Assembly: GCA_903905065.1 (NCBI GenBank)
Contig: CAIVEW010000025.1
Coordinates: 62,001 to 126,000, forward strand
Direction: 5' to 3'
DNA: 64,000 nt
DNA from: an uncultured Bacteroidota bacterium
Lineage (GTDB): Bacteria > Bacteroidota > Bacteroidia > Chitinophagales > Chitinophagaceae
The translations under genes and the position numbers were made by a program. The notes below the pieces were generated by a model. The model was not told where the DNA came from. It saw only the letters and a program-made list of their open reading frames with translations, and did not search any database. Positions 18,328 through 27,362 of this stretch are shown piece by piece. The stretch's first letter is position 1. Every line of letters starts with the position of its first letter.

Positions 18328-18441
18328 TAGCCTGGCAGACATAGATTCCGACAAAAAAATAAGAATGAAATTGACATTATGCAATCTAATATAAGTGTAT
18401 TACCTTAGTAAAATTACAATATTCACACTCAATTTTTTTTT

Positions 18442-19875
18442 ATGAAATCAAATATACTTTACAGAGTAAGCGCTGTTGTCTGCGCTTTGTTTTTTTCAAT
18501 TATTGCCGGCAGAGTAAACGCGCAAACATATTGTACACCTACTTTTTTTCAGGGCTGCATACTAAGTAGCGAGATCAATGACTTCTCGATCTCAGGAGAT
18601 GCCGGAACATCTATCTCCGACCTGGGAACAGGTTGTTCGGGAGGAAGCGGTACGCCACCGGTAACGGCCTACAGAGATATGCACAGCTCTATGTCAGTAA
18701 CAATGGCTGCAGGAGGTACCTATACCGTGGTATCGAATACGTCCGCCACCAGCATAACTACCACAAATCTGCAGATATTTATTGATTTTAATGATGATGG
18801 CACGTTCGATCCTTCAACGGAAAGCGTGGGCGGCGGCGCAATGGGCGCGCTTGGTGCAAGTACTAATTTTACTATTACCATTCCTGTCACAGCTGCATCA
18901 GGAATTCATCGCATGAGAGCTGTATCTTCTGGTGATGCAACTTATCCGTCGGTTAGCCCTTGCCCCTCGTTTAGTCTCACCGGGGGAGGTACTTCTACGA
19001 CGGGGGAAGTTCACGACTATGATGCCCTTATTTCCGGTACAGTTACCAGTTCCTGCGACGTGCCCACTGGCCTTTCGGCAACCGGTATTACAAGCACTAG
19101 CGCTATCCTGAACTGGTCTGAGCCGGTTGGGTCTGCAGGTTCTGAATATGTTGTGACGACAACACCGGGCACACCAACAGGGCCGGGTACGCAAACGACG
19201 GCACTTACTTACAGCCCAACCGGTTTAATTCCTTCCAGTGTTTATTATGCGTCGGTACGTGATAGTTGCGGCCCCGGCAGCCTTTCTGCGTGGGTGACGA
19301 TCACATTTACTACGACCGCTACAACATCTTCATGCGGTTTACCGACAGGCCTTGCTGCCAGCAGTGTTACAAGTACAAGTGCCATATTGAACTGGTCTGA
19401 ACCGGGTGGAACTGTCGGTTCGGAGTATGTTGTGACCACTACTCCCGGAGCACCGGCTGGATCAGGAACTCAAACTACTGCGCTCACAGCTACGCCAACC
19501 GGGTTAACTCCATCTACTGTTTACTACGCCTCCGTACGTGACAGTTGTGCGACCGACCTTTCTGCATGGGTAACCATAACATTCACGACTACTGCAACGT
19601 CAACAGGTATCAGCAATACAAAACCGGGTAGCGTTAGTATTGTTACGTTTCCTAATCCAGTAAAAAATGAGCTTACCGTGAATATTAACGGTACCCACAA
19701 TTGCTTAGGCCAGTTGCAGCTTATGGATATTTCAGGAAAGCTGATCACAACTATTGTAACCGATGCAAATGCCAGCGTACTTACTATTAGCATGAGCGGC
19801 ATGCCATCAGGAATATACTTCCTCAGATACACAGATGCGAAGCATACCGAGGTGATAAAGATCAATAAACAATAG
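18442..19875 (+). CDS. T9SS cargo protein with GEVED and two FN3 domains
   Basis: A 477-residue exported protein. After the signal peptide (to about residue 28) comes a GEVED domain with the calcium-like motif FIDFNDDGTFDPS (near 115) ending GEVHDYDALIS, then two near-identical fibronectin III domains of 93-residue period, then a type A T9SS sorting domain (FPNPVKNELTVNI, GKLITTIV, MPSGIYFLRYTD, KHTEVIKINKQ). It would be exported by the Gld/Por machinery encoded near 47-51 kb and anchored or released at the surface. A strong hairpin follows. Confidence 0.9.
   Translation: MKSNILYRVSAVVCALFFSIIAGRVNAQTYCTPTFFQGCILSSEINDFSISGDAGTSISDLGTGCSGGSGTPPVTAYRDMHSSMSVTMAAGGTYTVVSNTSATSITTTNLQIFIDFNDDGTFDPSTESVGGGAMGALGASTNFTITIPVTAASGIHRMRAVSSGDATYPSVSPCPSFSLTGGGTSTTGEVHDYDALISGTVTSSCDVPTGLSATGITSTSAILNWSEPVGSAGSEYVVTTTPGTPTGPGTQTTALTYSPTGLIPSSVYYASVRDSCGPGSLSAWVTITFTTTATTSSCGLPTGLAASSVTSTSAILNWSEPGGTVGSEYVVTTTPGAPAGSGTQTTALTATPTGLTPSTVYYASVRDSCATDLSAWVTITFTTTATSTGISNTKPGSVSIVTFPNPVKNELTVNINGTHNCLGQLQLMDISGKLITTIVTDANASVLTISMSGMPSGIYFLRYTDAKHTEVIKINKQ
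19054..19605 (+). repeat. Two tandem FN3-coding repeats, 279-bp period
   Basis: Unit 1 starts at 19054 and unit 2 at 19333, encoding two FN3 domains that share STSAILNWSEP, SEYVVTTTPG, GTQTTALT, VYYASVRDSC and LSAWVTITFTTTAT. The near identity indicates a recent internal duplication. Confidence 0.75.
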
Positions 19876-19895
19876 AAGCTACGATAGATACCCTT

Positions 19896-19930
19896 AATAA
19901 TAAAGTCCCGCACCGCGGGACTTTATTATT
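19896..19930. terminator. Bidirectional terminator
   Basis: A perfect 16-bp stem (AATAATAAAGTCCCGC and its complement) with a 3-nt ACC loop. A T-rich 3' arm on either strand makes it work for both converging genes, the T9SS cargo gene and the TonB receptor. Confidence 0.88.
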
Positions 19931-19939
19931 GAGGAAAAG

Positions 19940-22108
19940 CTATTTGTTAAACGGCGTTATCCGTACTGATAGATTGATTACCCGTCCATCGATTGGCGCC
20001 CATAATGGCTTGAAGGTGGGATTGGTGATAGACCCGGTATATATCTGTTCGAACCTCGTCTGGCGGTAGTCGAACAGATTTTCACCATTCAGCACTATGC
20101 TGAATTTCTTACCTAATTTTCTCTCTATCATTACGGAAGCCAGCACATATGGTTGTGTATTCACATCTCCGTCCCGGTACTCGGCATCGATGAACGATCC
20201 TTCAAGTCCAACTCTCCATTTTTCCATGATCTGCCGCACTGCGGTGAAGGCTACCCGGTGGCGTGGCGTAAGAGGCATGAACTGGTCGTGGTCCAGGTAC
20301 TTTCTTTCTGCGTCGGTATAGGTGTAGCCCAGGTATAATTCCAGTTTTTCGATAGTAAGCTTCACATAGGTGTCAAAACCCATTGTGATCACCGGTTTGT
20401 CCCCGTTGGCGAAACTAACACTTTGGTCTGCGGCTTGTGTTGCGATAACCGGGCTATTGATCTGTGTCAGGAAGAATGCATGGTTAACGAACAGGTTAAT
20501 GTTGTTGCCGATGTCTTTTTTAAAATTCCCTTCGAGGTTGTACCCCTGCGATGTTTCCGCCTTAATGTTTGAGGGCAGCGGTTGAAGGTCTTCAATAGGG
20601 TAGTCTATTATTTGCACCTCGAGTGGGTTTGGTATCTTATATCCAAAACCAACGCCCGCCCGCATAGCCCATACTTCATTGAACCTGTGAAACAGTGCGA
20701 GGCGAGGCAAAATAAAATTCCCGTAATGATCAGTATGGTCGCCGCGCAGGCCGGCTTCCATTGTTGTTTGTGCCGGCAAATGCAGCGTGTACTGTGCAAA
20801 CGCCCCGATAACATTGTTCTGAAAGTCATTGAGCGAAAGGCTGTCGCTGGACGGCAGTTTTTTGAAATGGTCGCCGGTCGAATTGATGCCGGCAACTATG
20901 CTATTTTCCTTTTGTGGTATGAACAAAGAGGCTTCCGAATAATAATTTAGCTGGTTGCCTTTTATATCATCTGTATTGGAGGCTACATCCCTGTTGAATG
21001 AGCTAACACTGCCTTTTACAGTAAGCTTCATGGATCCAGGCAATGAGTGCTCAAAAATAAGTTCCCCGGTATTTCGTTGCGTCCTGTCTTTCTCAAAGTA
21101 TTGGTGGGTGCTGTCCGGCAGGCCGTCAATCACCTGCATATCGCCGCCATAGCGTTGTTCGAAAGTGCCGTTGTAGCCTACGGTCAAAGTCGTTTTTTCA
21201 TCAGGGTAATAAAATAGCCGGGGGTGTATAGTAAATGTACTGAGTTGCGGCACATCGGAAAGGCCATCGCCGTTTACATCCACCGCATTTTGATGGTTAT
21301 AGCCGGCAAATAAAGTGTAGCCGAATGTTTTGTTACGCCGGGCAAAGTAGGCATTTACATCTTGCTCTTGCAGTGTCGTAGCATTGATGGTAAAGATCGC
21401 TTCCTGGTCATACGAAGGCTTTTTAGAGATAAGATTAATAAGCCCCGCTATGGCGCCGCCGCCGTAAAGGGTAGATGCTGAGCCCTTTACCAATTCCACC
21501 TGCCGAAGGTCCAGCGGTGGTATCTGCAATATCCCAAAGCCACCCGAAAAGCCATCATAGAGCGGCATCCCGTCCCTAAGTATTTGTGTATACTGCCCGT
21601 TGAGTCCTTGTATACGCACATTCATATTGCCCGAAGTTGCCGACGATTGCTGTATCTGCACACCACTTACATCACCCAGGATGCTGGCGATATTTGCCGG
21701 CCTTATGGTATTTTCTTCTTCGAGGTCTTCTTTGCCCAGCACTTCTACTTTCAGCGGAGCATTTTCGATCCGTTCATTGGTACGCGTTGTAGACACAAAT
21801 ACTACTTCTTCCAGTTCCTTACCATTTTCGCCAAGCGTTACTTCATGCCACTCGTCATTTAGTTTCGCGATCAGCGTATCCGGCCGGTAACCGATAAATG
21901 TGAAGTAGAATGTGTCTGGGTTAATGTTAATATTGGCTATAGTTACCCGTCCGCTATCGTCCGTAGCTCCGCCATGACCATGTTTATCACTTACGACGAC
22001 ACCTGGCAGGGCGTGCTTGTCGTAATCTTTTACAATAGCCTTGAAAGTGTTTTGTGCTTGCGAGGCAATGGATAAAATCAGTAATAATATGGTTGTGTAA
22101 ATTTTCAT
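19940..22108 (-). CDS. TonB-dependent outer-membrane receptor
   Basis: A 722-residue receptor. It has a signal peptide (ends ASQAQ), a carboxypeptidase-regulatory-like beta domain (about 20-95, FKAIVKDYDKHALPGVVVSD), a plug domain (about 105-235 with VRIQGLNGQYTQILRDGMPL and VELVKGSASTLYGGGAIAGLINL), and a 22-strand barrel ending VRITPFNK. The layout resembles siderophore, cobalamin or YncD-type receptors; the substrate cannot be told. It is the last gene of an operon with PepSY-like and YncE-like genes, 22 nt after the latter. Confidence 0.92.
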   Translation of the reverse strand: MKIYTTILLLILSIASQAQNTFKAIVKDYDKHALPGVVVSDKHGHGGATDDSGRVTIANININPDTFYFTFIGYRPDTLIAKLNDEWHEVTLGENGKELEEVVFVSTTRTNERIENAPLKVEVLGKEDLEEENTIRPANIASILGDVSGVQIQQSSATSGNMNVRIQGLNGQYTQILRDGMPLYDGFSGGFGILQIPPLDLRQVELVKGSASTLYGGGAIAGLINLISKKPSYDQEAIFTINATTLQEQDVNAYFARRNKTFGYTLFAGYNHQNAVDVNGDGLSDVPQLSTFTIHPRLFYYPDEKTTLTVGYNGTFEQRYGGDMQVIDGLPDSTHQYFEKDRTQRNTGELIFEHSLPGSMKLTVKGSVSSFNRDVASNTDDIKGNQLNYYSEASLFIPQKENSIVAGINSTGDHFKKLPSSDSLSLNDFQNNVIGAFAQYTLHLPAQTTMEAGLRGDHTDHYGNFILPRLALFHRFNEVWAMRAGVGFGYKIPNPLEVQIIDYPIEDLQPLPSNIKAETSQGYNLEGNFKKDIGNNINLFVNHAFFLTQINSPVIATQAADQSVSFANGDKPVITMGFDTYVKLTIEKLELYLGYTYTDAERKYLDHDQFMPLTPRHRVAFTAVRQIMEKWRVGLEGSFIDAEYRDGDVNTQPYVLASVMIERKLGKKFSIVLNGENLFDYRQTRFEQIYTGSITNPTFKPLWAPIDGRVINLSVRITPFNK

Positions 22109-22130
22109 TCAGCAATTTTTAGGACATGGT

Positions 22131-23150
22131 TTATTTGCTTACAACCAGTACCTGGAACGAACCGGGCACAATCCCGGGTCTTCTGTGTTCCTTTTCGTTA
22201 GGATCTGCCGGCAGAAAATCGGCGGTAGGCAGGTACACGTGATGTGTCTTTTCATCAACAGCTAGTGTACGGGCGCCTTTTTTTGTCGTCGCATTTTCCA
22301 CCACTGAGAATTCCTTAGCCGATTTTTCATGAATCACTGTTAGTGTCCCTTCCCCATTTGAGCTGAATACGTTTTGCAATTCCGCATCAAAAGCCACGCC
22401 ATCGCAGCCATCACCTATTGGCAATTCTTTCACCACCTTGCCGTTTTCTGCATTCATCACGATGAGCAGTTTGTTATCGCAGCCTGCAAACAGCCTTTTT
22501 GTTTTAACATCTATCGCCAGTCCGGATGGTTCTTTGCCGTTCCCTATTTTCCAGCGGTTGGTAACCGTATACGTTTTTGTGTTTACAACCGCTATCTCGC
22601 TCTTATCTTCAATGTTTATGTACAGATTGCCAGTTTCGTCGCTGACTGGCGTCTCCGGCTTGCCGCCAAGGTCCACGGTTTTTACAACTTCGTTGGTTGC
22701 AGGGTCTATAACAGATAAGTCTTTGCTGCGGCCGTTGCAGGTATATACTTTCTTAGAGAAAGGGTCATACATAATGGCGTCTGGATTCTCCCCGGTCTTT
22801 ATTTGCGCCAGTACTGCGTTTGTATTTATATCAAATACAGTAACCGTGTTCAGCTTGCCATTGCTGGTAAAGCCTTTTTTAAACTCAGGTGCGAAAGCAA
22901 TACCATGTACCCCGGTAGTGTTAGGAATTACGCCAACAGAATCGCCGGTATTCTGGTTAAGGATATTTACTTGAGTGCTGTGAGAGACGTAGATGTTGCC
23001 ATTTACGGGGCTTACCGCTATATAATCCCATCCGCCTGGGCTGGGAATGTGGAAGGTATTAACTACATGGTAACCGCCGGTTTGGGCAGACGCTGTGTTG
23101 CAAATGGAGCACGCTATCATAGCCGCACTCATTAAATTGAGGTATCTCAT
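22131..23150 (-). CDS. YncE-like YVTN beta-propeller protein
   Basis: A 339-residue exported protein with a signal peptide (ends NTASAQ) and seven-bladed propeller repeats such as GNIYVSHSTQVNILNQ, PDAIMYDPFSKKVYTCNG, LFAGCDNKLLIVMN and TRTLAVDEKTHHVYLPTADF (partial runs). In E. coli, yncE lies beside the TonB receptor gene yncD; here the same pair is in one operon. It is likely a periplasmic or surface component working with the receptor. It starts 2 nt after the PepSY-like gene ends. Confidence 0.85.
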   Translation of the reverse strand: MRYLNLMSAAMIACSICNTASAQTGGYHVVNTFHIPSPGGWDYIAVSPVNGNIYVSHSTQVNILNQNTGDSVGVIPNTTGVHGIAFAPEFKKGFTSNGKLNTVTVFDINTNAVLAQIKTGENPDAIMYDPFSKKVYTCNGRSKDLSVIDPATNEVVKTVDLGGKPETPVSDETGNLYINIEDKSEIAVVNTKTYTVTNRWKIGNGKEPSGLAIDVKTKRLFAGCDNKLLIVMNAENGKVVKELPIGDGCDGVAFDAELQNVFSSNGEGTLTVIHEKSAKEFSVVENATTKKGARTLAVDEKTHHVYLPTADFLPADPNEKEHRRPGIVPGSFQVLVVSK

Positions 23151-23152
23151 TT

Positions 23153-23578
23153 TTAGTCTTTTTGTGTTTTGATAAATTTGCCGTTGGCATCAAATATAAC
23201 ATCCATTCCTTTAACTTCCGCTTCATAATGTGTTTCACCATTGGCCATTTTTAGCATGGCTGCGTCTTTTATCTTTTCTCCTTTATAGTTGTTAGCCAGG
23301 TAGGCGGTAGCAGCCGCCGGGAGCGCACTTATTTCAATTGCATTTTCAGTCTCCATACAGATGCCGTTTGGATCAAATGTCGCAGACATTTTTTTGCCAT
23401 TCTGCAGGAAATTTGCTTCGTAATTGCCATTTTCTTTTTCCCATTTGGCATCTTTTACACTAGCGAAACTCTTGCTGAAAGAAGCCTTTACCGATGCTGG
23501 CACTTTGGCGGCATTCATTTGCTGAGCAGAAGCAGAAACCGATAAAAGCACCAGGCCTGCGATAATCATTTTTTTCAT
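23153..23578 (-). CDS. PepSY-like periplasmic protein
   Basis: A 141-residue secreted protein with a signal peptide ending ASAQQ. The mature part holds two PepSY-like units: VPASVKASFSKSFASVKDAKW with YEANF, and LPAAATAYLANNYKGEKI with YEAEVKG. This fits the PepSY-like/BLIP-type family common in Bacteroidota. The role is unknown; in this operon it precedes the YncE-like and TonB receptor genes. Confidence 0.82.
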   Translation of the reverse strand: MKKMIIAGLVLLSVSASAQQMNAAKVPASVKASFSKSFASVKDAKWEKENGNYEANFLQNGKKMSATFDPNGICMETENAIEISALPAAATAYLANNYKGEKIKDAAMLKMANGETHYEAEVKGMDVIFDANGKFIKTQKD

Positions 23579-23607
23579 AAAGCTGTTTTGAGGTTGAAAT
23601 TATTGAT

Positions 23608-23615
23608 CAAAAGTA
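23608..23615 (-). promoter_or_regulatory. -7 box (TACTTTTG) of the PepSY-YncE-TonB operon
   Basis: A minus-strand TACTTTTG, 29 nt upstream of the first ATG of the operon. A clear -33 element or metal-regulator palindrome was not seen. Confidence 0.5.
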
Positions 23616-23655
23616 ATCGCTAAATCTGTAGATATCCTGAAGCCAAGATGTTAAT

Positions 23656-25365
23656 TTATTCGCTCCGGCGCACATCAATCACCTTCACCTGTACCTTGAC
23701 GTTGCCATTATACTCATTCTCCTCAATATTATACACCATATCAAAGGGGCCGTTGCGAACGATTTCATACTTGTCACCGATCCCAAATCCGATACCTTCA
23801 ATAATGGATCCGTTTTTTTGGTGCGCTACTATGCGCAAGTGCTGCTCTTTTACCAGATTTGACGAGCCCTGGTAGTCATATAGTCCACGCGTAATAAACA
23901 CCGGTCGCATGTTCGCTGGGCCAAAGGGTTCCAGCTGTTTCAGCAAATTGTAAAATGAAGGTTTTACCAGAGAGAGAGGTATCTCTACGTCAATTACTAT
24001 TTCCGGCACCTGTTGTTCTTCTGTGATCGTAGCAGCCACTATTTTTTCAAACGCAGCTATGAAATCTTCTACGTGGTTCTCCGCCATCGTCATACCGGCT
24101 GCGTAGAAGTGTCCGCCATAGTTTTCAAGCAGATGGCGGCATTCATGGATGGCTTCATAGATATTGAAACCAGATACAGACCTTGCCGAACCAGTGGCCT
24201 TGCCATTTGCGCTGGTGAGCATTATGGTAGGCCGGTAATAGTGGTCTATCAACCGGGAAGCTACAATACCCACCACGCCTTTATGCCAGTGTGGCCGGTA
24301 CAGTACTGTTGATTTGCGTTGCTGTAATTCTGCGCTGCCGTCGAGTATTGCCAGTGCTTCCTCGGTGGTGCTCTTGTCTACTTCCCTTCGGTCGTCATTA
24401 TCGGAATGCAGCGCGGCTGCAAGGGCGCCTATTTTCTCCGGATCAGTCTCAATAAAAAATTCAACGGCTTTCCGGGCATCGTCCATTCGTCCTGCTGCGT
24501 TTACCCTGGGACCAATAACAAAAACAAGATCCGTAATTGATAAAGGCTTCGTAACCCCACCCAGTTCTTTCAGCGTAGAGATCGCCAGGCAGGGAGATTC
24601 GTTTATTCTTTTTACACCATAATATGCCAGTATCCGGTTCTCTCCATCTATAGGCACAATATCGGCGGCGATGCTGGTAGCCACAAGATCAAGGTATTGA
24701 AACAGGCTTTCTGCTGGCAACTTCCAATGCATTGCCAGCGCCTGCGCAAGTTTGAATCCGATACCGCAGCCGCTTAATTCCTTGTAGGGGTATTTACAAT
24801 CGGTTTGTTTGGGGTTGAGTATGGCAAAAGCGGGCGGTATATGAGCATCGGGAAGGTGGTGGTCGCATACAATGACATCTATCCCCAGCGATTGCGCATA
24901 GGTGATCATCTCCACCGACTTGATACCGCAGTCGAGTGTTATCATTAGCGTGTATCCATTGCCGTGCGCATAGTCTATGCCTTGTTTGGATATACCATAG
25001 CCCTCGCGGTATCGGTGCGGAATATAATAGGCCAACTCGCCATTATACTTCTTTTTCAGGAAGGAATACACAAGGGAAACTGCAGTGGTGCCATCTACGT
25101 CATAGTCACCATAGATCATTATGCGTTCATGCCATTCTATTGCTTCGCATATCCGGTCCACTGCTTTCTTCATCCCCTTCATCAGGAAGGGGTCATGCAG
25201 TTGGGATAGCTGGGGGCGAAAAAAAAGTTTGGCGCCAGCGTAATCTTTAATGCCACGCAACGCCAGTATCCTGCAAATAGCTGGGTTCACCTTCAGTTCT
25301 TCGCTCAGCCTGGCAACTATTGTTTCATCTACCGGTCTTAACGTCCATCTTTTTTCACGCTTCAT
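23656..25365 (-). CDS. recJ: Single-stranded-DNA-specific exonuclease RecJ
   Basis: A 569-residue 5'-3' ssDNA exonuclease of the DHH family used in recombination and mismatch repair. The phosphoesterase motifs are MIYGDYDVDGTTAVSL (near 84), CDHHLPD (near 165), GCGIGFKLA and VNAAGRMDDA, followed by the DHHA1 GGHFYAAGM and an OB-type C-terminal region. ATG 25365 (MKREKRWTLR) is chosen over an upstream TTG at 25371. It overlaps the kmo 3' end by 11 nt, so the two are translationally coupled. Confidence 0.95.
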   Translation of the reverse strand: MKREKRWTLRPVDETIVARLSEELKVNPAICRILALRGIKDYAGAKLFFRPQLSQLHDPFLMKGMKKAVDRICEAIEWHERIMIYGDYDVDGTTAVSLVYSFLKKKYNGELAYYIPHRYREGYGISKQGIDYAHGNGYTLMITLDCGIKSVEMITYAQSLGIDVIVCDHHLPDAHIPPAFAILNPKQTDCKYPYKELSGCGIGFKLAQALAMHWKLPAESLFQYLDLVATSIAADIVPIDGENRILAYYGVKRINESPCLAISTLKELGGVTKPLSITDLVFVIGPRVNAAGRMDDARKAVEFFIETDPEKIGALAAALHSDNDDRREVDKSTTEEALAILDGSAELQQRKSTVLYRPHWHKGVVGIVASRLIDHYYRPTIMLTSANGKATGSARSVSGFNIYEAIHECRHLLENYGGHFYAAGMTMAENHVEDFIAAFEKIVAATITEEQQVPEIVIDVEIPLSLVKPSFYNLLKQLEPFGPANMRPVFITRGLYDYQGSSNLVKEQHLRIVAHQKNGSIIEGIGFGIGDKYEIVRNGPFDMVYNIEENEYNGNVKVQVKVIDVRRSE

Positions 25366-26731
25366 TTCCAAAATCCAGTTGCTGTACAGCGTTGTTATAT
25401 TCCGTTATCCACTTGCCCAAAGAGTCACTAAATTCCGCATGCTCTATGTTGGCAAAAAAATCGCCTTCATGCATAATGCGCTCCAGTAGCTTGTCCTGCG
25501 CTTGTATACATTGTATGGCCGTGTTGTAGGGTGTATGACTAAAGGATACCATTTCATATACAGATACAAACTGGTGTGGATATCGCTTGCCTAGTTCCTT
25601 CTCTATTTTCTTACGCTCCAGGAACATTGGGTCAGCGACCTTATCACGCATTTCAGTGAAGTTAAGTAATGCAAGTGCCGCTACAGCGTCTCCATTCGGC
25701 TTTCTTTTTGCTTCGTATGTGCTCAGTATTGAATTCCAGTCGTCCTTATAAATGCCCATCAATTCAGATAATATGGTAACATCCTCAAAGCCCGCGTTCA
25801 TACCCTGGCCGTAAAACGGAACTATGGCATGGGCTGCATCGCCTATAAGTGCACTTTTGTTTTTATAATGCCACGGAAAAATATGCGTGGTGATCAGCGA
25901 AGAAGTGGGGTTGGTAAAAAAATCATCCAGCAGGCCGGGCATCAACGCCTTTGCATCGGCAAACTGTTTATCAAAGAAGCTGGTTACATCGTCTCTTGTC
26001 TGCAGCTTCTCAAAAGATACTTCTCCTTCAAACGGCATGAATAAAGTGCAGGTAAACGTTCCATCCGTATTGGGCAGGGCTATCATCATGTATTTGCCAC
26101 GGGGCCATATATGCAGCGCATTTTTTTCCATGAGCCATTCCCCGTTTTTGCCAGGAAGAATGCACAGCTCCTTATAGCCATATTCCAGGTACATTTGGTC
26201 ACAGTTTACCCTGTTCATATGGGTATAGCTTTCCCGCAATGCAGAGAATGCGCCATCAGCGCCAAACAACAGATCAGCATGCACTATTTTCTCTTTGTGG
26301 TTGTAGTGGAAGTGAGCATGGTTATTCTCCACGTGCACGTGAGTACAGCGGTGTTCAAAGTGTATGTGTACACCTTCTTTTTCCGCAAGGGTCATTAACT
26401 TCTTGTTCAGTTCACCGCGGCTTACGGAGTATATCGCTTCGTTGTTCTTACTATATGGCTGAAAGGCAGTTTGCCCGTCTGGCTGGTGCAGATAGCGGCC
26501 ATACATAGGTATGGCCAATGCCTCCATTTCGTTTCGTAATCCGGCGAGTTCCAGTGCCCGCCACCCGCGCGCACTCATTGCCAGGTTTATAGACTTACCT
26601 GCCGATATGTTAGCATCGCGCATATCCGGCCGGCGCTCGTAAATAGAGACCTCATGCCCCCGCTTCTTCAGAATGATAGATAGCAGCGAACCAACCAGTC
26701 CCGCACCCAGTATTGTAACATGCCTTGTCAT
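25355..26731 (-). CDS. kmo: Kynurenine 3-monooxygenase
   Basis: A 458-residue FAD-dependent aromatic hydroxylase converting L-kynurenine to 3-hydroxykynurenine using NADPH and O2. The dinucleotide fold is GAGLVG (residues 9-14) with the FAD ribose acidic residue in SIYERR; LFGADGAFSALR and LIGDAAHAIVPFYGQGMNAGFED are the second and third FAD motifs. The Kmo-specific SINLAMSARGWRAL is present. No other kynurenine-pathway gene adjoins it; recJ follows by overlap, an unrelated partner. Confidence 0.92.
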   Translation of the reverse strand: MTRHVTILGAGLVGSLLSIILKKRGHEVSIYERRPDMRDANISAGKSINLAMSARGWRALELAGLRNEMEALAIPMYGRYLHQPDGQTAFQPYSKNNEAIYSVSRGELNKKLMTLAEKEGVHIHFEHRCTHVHVENNHAHFHYNHKEKIVHADLLFGADGAFSALRESYTHMNRVNCDQMYLEYGYKELCILPGKNGEWLMEKNALHIWPRGKYMMIALPNTDGTFTCTLFMPFEGEVSFEKLQTRDDVTSFFDKQFADAKALMPGLLDDFFTNPTSSLITTHIFPWHYKNKSALIGDAAHAIVPFYGQGMNAGFEDVTILSELMGIYKDDWNSILSTYEAKRKPNGDAVAALALLNFTEMRDKVADPMFLERKKIEKELGKRYPHQFVSVYEMVSFSHTPYNTAIQCIQAQDKLLERIMHEGDFFANIEHAEFSDSLGKWITEYNNAVQQLDFGNEA

Positions 26732-26899
26732 AGAATCAAAAAATTGAAAGTAATATCAAAAACAGTGAGTAGCAAAGTAAGGAAATATTGACCAACGATC
26801 TAATGATTGAGGTCATATTGAATTAGCGAGCATTTATCTAAAAAGAATCAGGTTCGGTGTACACGTTTCCGGACGAGGCCCCGTTTAGGTGTTTGGGGT

Positions 26900-26907
26900 T
26901 ATCTTTG
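26900..26907 (+). promoter_or_regulatory. -7 box (TATCTTTG) of ybeY
   Basis: TATCTTTG, 14 nt upstream of the ybeY ATG. It probably drives the forward run from ybeY onwards. Confidence 0.6.
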
Positions 26908-26921
26908 CAAAAAAAACACCC

Positions 26922-27362
26922 ATGCCAGCCGTTTTCTACGAACAGGACGTAACATCCGGACTAAAGCAAAAACGCAAGCTGTCTATATTTATTGATGTGA
27001 TCATCAGCAAGTATATGAAGAATGTGCAAACTGCCGAGTTGAATGTGATTTTTTGCACTGATGCTTTCCTGCTGGAGATGAATAAAAATTTCCTGGATCA
27101 CGATACGTTTACAGATATCATTACCTTCGACCTCAGCGAATCCAAAAAAGCGCTGGAAGGGGAAATATATATAAGCGTGGAGCGGGTAAAGGAAAATGCA
27201 AAAATATTTAAGACCACCTACACCGACGAGCTGCACCGGGTGATATTCCACGGAGTGCTGCACCTGTGCGGATTTAAAGACAAAAAGGAGAAGGACCAGA
27301 AAGTAATGCGGGAGAACGAAGACTACTGCCTGGAACATTATAAAAAGGAACTAGCCAAATGA
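26922..27362 (+). CDS. ybeY: rRNA maturation endoribonuclease YbeY
   Basis: A 146-residue UPF0054 metalloprotein acting in 16S rRNA 3' processing and ribosome quality control. It shows FTDIITFDLSE, EIYISVERV and HRVIFHGVLHLCGFKDK. Two metal-binding His are H110 and H114; the third position of the H-x3-H-x5-H motif is Asp120 instead of His. The ATG at 26922 follows the -7 box and is preferred over an upstream in-frame TTG. It overlaps the next gene by 4 nt. Confidence 0.93.
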   Translation: MPAVFYEQDVTSGLKQKRKLSIFIDVIISKYMKNVQTAELNVIFCTDAFLLEMNKNFLDHDTFTDIITFDLSESKKALEGEIYISVERVKENAKIFKTTYTDELHRVIFHGVLHLCGFKDKKEKDQKVMRENEDYCLEHYKKELAK

